From Alphaproteobacteria bacterium (GTDB lineage Bacteria > Pseudomonadota > Alphaproteobacteria > RF32 > CAG-239): DNA of 64,000 nucleotides. Shown here piece after piece: positions 59,682-64,000 of the stretch. How positions within the stretch are numbered: position 1 is the stretch's first letter; every line of letters begins with the position of its first letter. The position numbers were made by a program, and so were the translations under genes. The stretch covers positions 62,001 to 126,000 of the forward strand of contig JAFTWG010000015.1 of the NCBI GenBank assembly GCA_017465405.1, in the 5' to 3' direction. The notes beneath the pieces were generated by a model that had not been told where the DNA came from, made no database searches, and saw nothing but the letters and a program-made list of their open reading frames with translations.

Positions 59682-60119
59682 CTAAAAATATAATTTTACG
59701 GAATTATTTGAATTTTGACAATCTTGACCATCGTTTATTTCAATGCGTTTTGCTCCCCACGGATTGCCTTTAATTAGAAAGCAAGAACCGGTATCAATAT
59801 TTTGTATATCTATATAAAATTCTGCAGTGGAAACCGGAACTACATTCCAGTTAACTCCGTGTAATCCGTTAAAGGACAATAACGAAACATCAATATCAAG
59901 ATAATTTTGCATAAATTTGCTTTGAATTTCAGTAACCAGAAATCCGATATCTTGTTGTAATTGCATGCGTCCGAGAGCACTATTCATCGTTCCTACACTT
60001 TTATAGGCGTTAGCATCAAGAGTTGCCCCAACACCTAAAACTCCCATCATTTCATTCATTTGTGCTTGTGCAGGATTAATTGAAAGCAAAACAGCCAGAC
60101 AATACAAATATTTTTTCAT
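59682..60119 (-). CDS. Secreted protein with pilin-like C-terminal pattern
   Basis: 145 residues. A Sec signal peptide 'MKKYLYCLAVLLSINPAQA' replaces the prepilin leader. A helical segment (about 40-75, 'GRMQLQQDIGFLVTEIQSKF') is followed by a beta-rich part with 'FYIDIQNIDTGSCFLIKG' and a C-terminal 'DCQNSNNSVKLYF'. The first Cys after a strand and the second Cys close to a terminal aromatic strand match the pilin-like proteins at 46668 and 50292. So it may be a soluble pilin-domain partner. Strong AAGGAGG. The function is unknown. Confidence 0.75.
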   Translation of the reverse strand: MKKYLYCLAVLLSINPAQAQMNEMMGVLGVGATLDANAYKSVGTMNSALGRMQLQQDIGFLVTEIQSKFMQNYLDIDVSLLSFNGLHGVNWNVVPVSTAEFYIDIQNIDTGSCFLIKGNPWGAKRIEINDGQDCQNSNNSVKLYF

Positions 60120-60197
60120 AATACCTCCTTAAGATTTTATGCGTTTAAGTGTATGATTATTGTATTTTTATGTCAATTAAAATACGGAACAAATGCG

Positions 60198-60233
60198 ACA
60201 AAACCACAGATAATAATGTATCTGTGGTTTTGT
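60198..60233 (-). terminator. Terminator after the 60250 gene
   Basis: ACAAAACCACAGATA/TATCTGTGGTTTTGT 15-bp perfect stem. T content on the minus-strand 3' side is moderate. Confidence 0.75.
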
Positions 60234-60249
60234 TTGTTTAGAGTGAAAT

Positions 60250-61032
60250 TCATTTTGTGTTCAAGTTCATTTCACTGAAACGCAGCAAAGACAACTCTTG
60301 CTCTCCTTTTACTTTAAAGGCAATCAATGAACAAATAACCTCTCCGCCGATAGAATGATAAACAAGAAACTCCTCATTTTTTTGCGGGCTTCTCAGCTCA
60401 CCGGCAAAACCATGAGTAACATTCAACTTATCGCAAAAACGATGCAACGCACAAGGATAAATTACATACTGTCTTCCGTTTTTTTGTGTCAAAAGCCACA
60501 CCGGTTCATCATAGCTTGTTACTTTTAACTCAATGCTTTTTACATTTTTGACAATATCCTTAAACGGAAAAGCCTTTATTACATCCTCCGGTGTCAAAAA
60601 AAGAACCGGACAAGAAGGTTGATGTTCAAAGTAACAACGATATATCCAATAGCCTGGAATATTCGTTGTTTCTACATCATCAGGAATAGTAAATACGGTT
60701 TTTACAGCTCCGTCCTCAACAATCCAATAATGAGAAGCACTCCACGCATCAACTTCGTTTATTTTACACCCTCCGACGGATATCAGTCCCTTATACTCTT
60801 TTTGAAGGTATAACGAGCAATATTCATGATCAAATATAAAATATTTAATCTCCTCTTTACCCGATATTGTAATAGGAACTATCCATTTTGGCGCTTCTTT
60901 CGGAAAGGAGTATTCCAACCGGATTTCTTGTTCGTCACACAGTTTGTACTCTCTATCTGTCTTTTGTGAACAGATGAAATCAACCAATGCTAAAATATCT
61001 TTAGCGGTTGTAATTGTTTCTACAGTTTTCAT
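60250..61032 (-). CDS. Unknown soluble protein, 260 aa
   Basis: It begins 'MKTVETITTAKDILALVDF' and is mixed alpha/beta with two similar beta segments ('WIVPITISGKEEIKYFIF', 'VWLLTQKNGRQYVIYPCALH'), possibly a duplicated fold. It has many Cys and no signal peptide. No family is recognised. There is no SD; the leader is AAATTTTTAAGCAT before ATG. The promoter is at 61075-61102. Its codons are slightly richer in G and C than those of neighbours. Confidence 0.75.
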   Translation of the reverse strand: MKTVETITTAKDILALVDFICSQKTDREYKLCDEQEIRLEYSFPKEAPKWIVPITISGKEEIKYFIFDHEYCSLYLQKEYKGLISVGGCKINEVDAWSASHYWIVEDGAVKTVFTIPDDVETTNIPGYWIYRCYFEHQPSCPVLFLTPEDVIKAFPFKDIVKNVKSIELKVTSYDEPVWLLTQKNGRQYVIYPCALHRFCDKLNVTHGFAGELRSPQKNEEFLVYHSIGGEVICSLIAFKVKGEQELSLLRFSEMNLNTK

Positions 61033-61074
61033 ATGCTTAAAAATTTATGTTTTATAATAATTCAATTTTTCCGC

Positions 61075-61102
61075 ATTATACAACTTATTTGAAAAAAGTA
61101 AA
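61075..61102 (-). promoter_or_regulatory. Promoter for the 60250 gene
   Basis: TTTACT (61097-61102) and TATAAT (61075-61080) are 16 bases apart on the minus strand. Confidence 0.6.
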
Positions 61103-61153
61103 GATTACTTTTGGCGATTAGGCTATGCAAAAATGTGACAAACATTAATATCT

Positions 61154-61182
61154 TGACAAAAAGACAAAAACAGCTTATACAT
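61154..61182 (+). promoter_or_regulatory. Consensus-like promoter for the 61214 gene
   Basis: TTGACA (61154-61159) and TATACA (61177-61182) are 17 bases apart. Confidence 0.75.
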
Positions 61183-61213
61183 ATATTCATTACAAAACTA
61201 TTAATACACTTTT

Positions 61214-61579
61214 ATGAGAAAACCAATTGAAATTACTTTTGCGAGTAAGAAATGGAAAGACAAAAAAGCCGCTCTGAAATTAGAGGGAAATGAGGTCTAC
61301 ATTTACGGTTGGAGCATTAGCTATTTTAAGCCCCCGTTTTTTCCGGAAGAAGAGCGACATCACCATGGTCCAAGCTTAAAGTTGGACACTTTGGAGGAAT
61401 GGCAAGCGGTTTATAAGCAAATCTATGATTATGCAATAAATGATCGACGTAGCCGGAACTTGGAAAAGTATATCCACGAAATGTGGAAAAAAGCTCAAGA
61501 AAAAAATGGATGGTTTTCATACCCCTTAGAACAAGAGAGTTCATCCGCATACGATCCTTTTAAATACGATTGGTGCTGA
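61214..61579 (+). CDS. Unknown small protein, 121 aa
   Basis: It begins 'MRKPIEITFASKKWKDKKAA', has a beta-hairpin-like 'KLEGNEVYIYGWSISYFKPP', a 'ERHHHG' histidine cluster (about 47-51) and a helical C-terminus ('LEEWQAVYKQIYDYAIND'). There is no membrane helix and no recognised family. The His cluster might bind metal. There is no SD; the leader is AACTATTAATACACTTTT before ATG. It is monocistronic. Confidence 0.7.
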   Translation: MRKPIEITFASKKWKDKKAALKLEGNEVYIYGWSISYFKPPFFPEEERHHHGPSLKLDTLEEWQAVYKQIYDYAINDRRSRNLEKYIHEMWKKAQEKNGWFSYPLEQESSSAYDPFKYDWC

Positions 61580-61600
61580 TACTCTTGAGGGTAATCACAA

Positions 61601-61641
61601 AAACAATCCCTAATTTGCAACAAGCGAATTAGGGATTGTTT
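61601..61641 (+). terminator. Hairpin after the 61214 gene
   Basis: AAACAATCCCTAATT/AATTAGGGATTGTTT 15-bp stem with modest downstream T content. Confidence 0.7.
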
Positions 61642-61657
61642 ATTTTATAAGACAAAA

Positions 61658-61776
61658 TGTTGAGATTTCGTTTATGAAAAACTTTTTAAATGAGATAAAG
61701 TTCATTTTTACGAAAGAAACTATATATTAACCGCAAACTCTTTTGTTGAGTGGTTTCTGAAAAACAAACCTCAACA
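61658..61776. repeat. Imperfect inverted repeat in a gene-free gap
   Basis: TGTTGAGATTTCGTTT (61658-61673) and AAACAAACCTCAACA (61762-61776) are imperfect inverse copies about 90 bases apart, with a further TTGTTGAG at 61743. The gap 61580-61963 otherwise holds a terminator, a -10-like TATAAT near 61935 for the next gene, and no supported ORF. It may be a decayed small element. Confidence 0.4.
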
Positions 61777-61963
61777 TATTGAAATTCCATATATCAAACA
61801 AAATCAAAAAAAAATATATTAAGACAATTAGCACAAGCTAATAATCGGGAATTTAAAAAGCTTTTATATGATAAAGTTCTTTTTTGCTGACTATAATTGT
61901 TTCAAATAGAACTTGATTTTAGTATATCAAAACTATAATCTGAATAAATTCGGAGGGTAATAA

Positions 61964-62419
61964 ATGAAACACAAAACAAATGAAACAATACGAGTTTTAG
62001 GCGGATTTTATTTTACTTTAGGATATATTTTTGACCAATTGCAAAATATTTTTCAACAACCGCAAACCGATATTTTTTTAGAGCAACCGATAACTTGCTT
62101 TGATGTTTTATCTGCCATACTTGATATAGCATTTATAATCCTCTTTTTTGCTTGTATATCAAAAAAACGAAAGGTTGTCTTCTTACAAAAATTTATAACT
62201 AATTTTCCTAAAATATCTGTATATTTATATTACATAGGTTTTATAGGTTATATTTTATGGGCAATTGAGTTATTCGTTATGTTGCCGGTTTTGTTCATTC
62301 CTGATGAAGCAATTCAAAAATTCTTGATATATTCTGTTGCAATAATTAATGTTATCGGCACCCTAACTGCTTTTATATTAGCCAGCAGAAAAGTATTCTT
62401 AAAAAATATGTCAGATTAG
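61964..62419 (+). CDS. Unknown integral membrane protein with four helices
   Basis: 151 residues. Helices lie at about 9-25, 45-65, 82-110 and 120-140 ('FIILFFACISKK', 'YLYYIGFIGYILWAIEL', 'VAIINVIGTLTAFILASRK'), with a positively charged loop 'KKRKVVF' on the probable cytoplasmic side. No family is recognised. Strong CGGAGGG. It probably forms an operon with the isochorismatase-like gene 10 bases on. Confidence 0.8.
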   Translation: MKHKTNETIRVLGGFYFTLGYIFDQLQNIFQQPQTDIFLEQPITCFDVLSAILDIAFIILFFACISKKRKVVFLQKFITNFPKISVYLYYIGFIGYILWAIELFVMLPVLFIPDEAIQKFLIYSVAIINVIGTLTAFILASRKVFLKNMSD

Positions 62420-62429
62420 GAGTAAATTT

Positions 62430-62870
62430 ATGAAAAAAGCTTTATTAATTATTGATGTTCAGACATCAGCAGTCACAAAAACCGAGATTGCCGATAAAAT
62501 AGAAAAATTGCAAAACCAATACAACTATATATTTGTTTCAAAATTTGAAAATAAAAATTCCCCTATTCTAAAAATTCTTAATTGGAACGGATATAATGAT
62601 GAAAGTCTTGCTTTTATACCACAAAAAAATGCTATTATTTTTTCTAAAAACGCTTATTCGTCATATTTACCTGAAATGAAAAATTTTGATGAAGTACATA
62701 TTTGCGGTTTTGATACCGATGCCTGCATTTATAAAACAGCAATGGATTTGATAGAAAATAATATTCGTCCGATTATTTTGAAAGATTACTGTTTTAGCGA
62801 AAACCAACAATTTCATGATATGGGCATAAAACTTTTAGAACGTAATATAGGAAAACATAATATTATATAA
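62430..62870 (+). CDS. Isochorismatase-like cysteine hydrolase
   Basis: 146 residues. The catalytic triad is readable: Asp9 ('LLIIDVQ'), Lys73 ('IIFSKNAYSSY') and Cys99 ('ICGFDTDACIYKTAMDL'). Members hydrolyse amides such as nicotinamide or ureidoacrylate, or vinyl ethers. It is shorter than most, and the substrate is unknown. The SD is AGGAG. It follows the four-helix membrane protein. Confidence 0.9.
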   Translation: MKKALLIIDVQTSAVTKTEIADKIEKLQNQYNYIFVSKFENKNSPILKILNWNGYNDESLAFIPQKNAIIFSKNAYSSYLPEMKNFDEVHICGFDTDACIYKTAMDLIENNIRPIILKDYCFSENQQFHDMGIKLLERNIGKHNII

Positions 62871-62873
62871 GTT

Positions 62874-62902
62874 AAAGCTCGGAATTTTATTCCGAGCTTT
62901 TG
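62874..62902 (+). terminator. Terminator after the cysteine hydrolase gene
   Basis: AAAGCTCGGA/TCCGAGCTTT stem plus T's. It also lies beyond the convergent yqgE stop. Confidence 0.85.
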
Positions 62903-62915
62903 TATAAGAAGTATT

Positions 62916-63476
62916 TTACGCTCTACCGGTTCGTAAACTCATACGATTTATGTCAAAATCCAATTCATCTATTGCGCGCTGCCATTTATGATTATCAGGA
63001 GTTTTGAACAATAATTCAGGCGTTGCATCAATAACCAACCAGTCATTATTAATTATTTCAAACTCGAGTTGTTTCGGGCTCCAACTGCTATATCCCAAAG
63101 CTATCAAATTATATGTCGGTCCCACTCCGAAAGCGATATCGTTCAATATTGAAATAGAAGAAGAAACCGAAAACTTATCATCAACAGAGATTGTTCCTTC
63201 TTTATCATAATCTTTACTGTGCAAAACAAAACCGCGTACTTGTTCCTGTGGTCCTCCTCTATGCAAAATCATCGGAGCAACCGGAGATATGTTTTCAATA
63301 TTAAACTGTCCGACTAAATCAGAAAAACAAAATTCTTTTATTTGTTTGTTAACAATGAAACCCATTGCACCTTCTTGATTGTGGGCACATAAATAGACAA
63401 CAGTGTTTTTAAACCTTTCATCTTCAAGGTTTGGCATTGCAACAAGGCACTTTCCTGTAAGATAGTCTTTTTTCAT
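62916..63476 (-). CDS. YqgE/AlgH family protein (UPF0301)
   Basis: 186 residues. 'GKCLVAMPNLEDERFKNTVVYLC' in two strands, 'EGAMGFIVNK', 'RGGPQEQVRGFVLHS' and 'GYSSWSPKQLEFEIINNDWL' are family marks. AlgH affects alginate regulation in Pseudomonas, and the molecular role is not settled. The SD is GAGGAT. The partial secreted protein gene is divergent. Confidence 0.93.
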   Translation of the reverse strand: MKKDYLTGKCLVAMPNLEDERFKNTVVYLCAHNQEGAMGFIVNKQIKEFCFSDLVGQFNIENISPVAPMILHRGGPQEQVRGFVLHSKDYDKEGTISVDDKFSVSSSISILNDIAFGVGPTYNLIALGYSSWSPKQLEFEIINNDWLVIDATPELLFKTPDNHKWQRAIDELDFDINRMSLRTGRA

Positions 63477-63565
63477 TTACATCCTCGCATTATACCATTT
63501 ATTAAACACTATCATATATAATAACACACAAATTAATGTTTTTAAACCTTTATTGAAATTTTGCG

Positions 63566-64000
63566 ATGAAAAAATTTTTACTGACAATTTTATTATCTGT
63601 TTTAATCCCTATTTTTCCGAGTTTTGCGGAAGAAGACACTATAATAAGTTCAGAATCGGAAGTTACAGCCGAAAAATTCGATACCGAAAAACTATTAAAT
63701 GAATTGCTCAAAACCGCAGATTTCTTTGATAAGCAATATCCTAAAGAAAAAATCAATGAAGATATGCGCGATGATATAAAAAAAGCGTTCCCCGGAATTA
63801 GTGAACAAGGGGCATACGATATGCAAATGTATATCAGAAGTGGATTAGGGGCTTATCGTTATTTTAAAAACCTATATGACAAATACAAAGAAACACTTTT
63901 AACACCCGAAGAACCGGCTATTATTGTTGAAGATGACCAAATTGCCGATTACAAACAAGTTCCTGACTACATTGATGCAGGAGAAGATGCTGTCATCATT
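63566..64000 (+). CDS. Secreted or periplasmic protein, N-terminal part (cut by window edge)
   Basis: 145 codons run off the right edge. The signal peptide 'MKKFLLTILLSVLIPIFPSFA' is followed by an acidic, helical region ('KLLNELLKTADFFDKQYPKE', 'MQMYIRSGLGAYRYF'). No domain is recognisable in this part. There is no clear SD. It is divergent from yqgE. Confidence 0.7.
   Translation, partial: MKKFLLTILLSVLIPIFPSFAEEDTIISSESEVTAEKFDTEKLLNELLKTADFFDKQYPKEKINEDMRDDIKKAFPGISEQGAYDMQMYIRSGLGAYRYFKNLYDKYKETLLTPEEPAIIVEDDQIADYKQVPDYIDAGEDAVII

Noticed and set aside
61675-61731. Short ATG frame of 18 codons starting MKNFLNEIK
   Set aside because: No SD, promoter or terminator supports it, and it lies in a repeat-like gap.

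Overview
The window looks like a chromosomal segment of an AT-rich alphaproteobacterium, probably host-associated (this last point is inference). Three things support the class: a CtrA-type cell-cycle regulator (55886-56569, -), a LexA gene with an alphaproteobacterial GAAC-N7-GAAC operator on its promoter (7808-7836), and a DksA that has lost most zinc-finger cysteines in the way alphaproteobacterial DksAs do. An ELM1-like protein and EI-Ntr (PtsP) fit the same picture. Most native genes have clear Shine-Dalgarno (SD) sequences, and simple hairpin plus T-run terminators separate most units.

Layout. 1-2.5 kb: glycogen genes glgB-glgX (-). 2.6-6.2 kb: DUF2934/histone-H1-like small protein, TPR-methyltransferase, tRNA-Leu, two tiny membrane proteins, divergent polysaccharide deacetylase. 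6.3-10.8 kb: lysS, lexA, a 745-residue orphan protein. 10.9-14.9 kb: Hsp20, EF-hand protein, lolCD-type exporter, glycosyltransferase. 15-19.2 kb: rpmI-rplT and pheST. 19.3-30.3 kb: accessory stretch with a hexose-6-P mutarotase, Nudix, a Cys-nucleophile alpha/beta hydrolase, PHP protein, LysR/nucleoside phosphorylase pair, AI-2E exporter, glycosyltransferase, an HExxH membrane protein, a GNAT-like protein and a broken paralogue of the latter. 30.2-40.8 kb: murD directly abutting tRNA-Thr, MscS channel, an ASADH-like protein without catalytic residues, prfA, rodZ, ptsP, cupin and a degenerate single-domain DEAD-box protein. 40.9-46.6 kb: EEP nuclease, ffh-rpsP-rimM-trmD-rplS operon, ELM1-like gene. 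46.7-50.8 kb: a pilin-like gene broken by an in-frame TGA, a palindromic repeat, dksA-maf-rng-yacG, a second pilin-like gene. 50.9-64 kb: envelope proteins (beta-barrel, OmpA-like lipoprotein), a block of unknown membrane and AT-hook-like genes, Ca/Na antiporter, ctrA, sodB, tRNA-Glu, several unknown genes with strong promoters, isochorismatase-like hydrolase, yqgE, and a cut-off secreted protein.

Two themes are not obvious from gene names. First, nine genes of unknown function (4758, 4914, 23431, 52763, 53226, 54213, 58885, 60250, 61214) start without an SD behind an AT-rich leader, and seven of them have their own near-consensus sigma70 promoter. Second, three scattered secreted proteins (46668, 50292, 59682) share a pilin-like C-terminal pattern. 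In one of these, the conserved C-terminal cysteine and terminal strand lie beyond a premature TGA. No CRISPR array, integrase or complete insertion sequence was seen.
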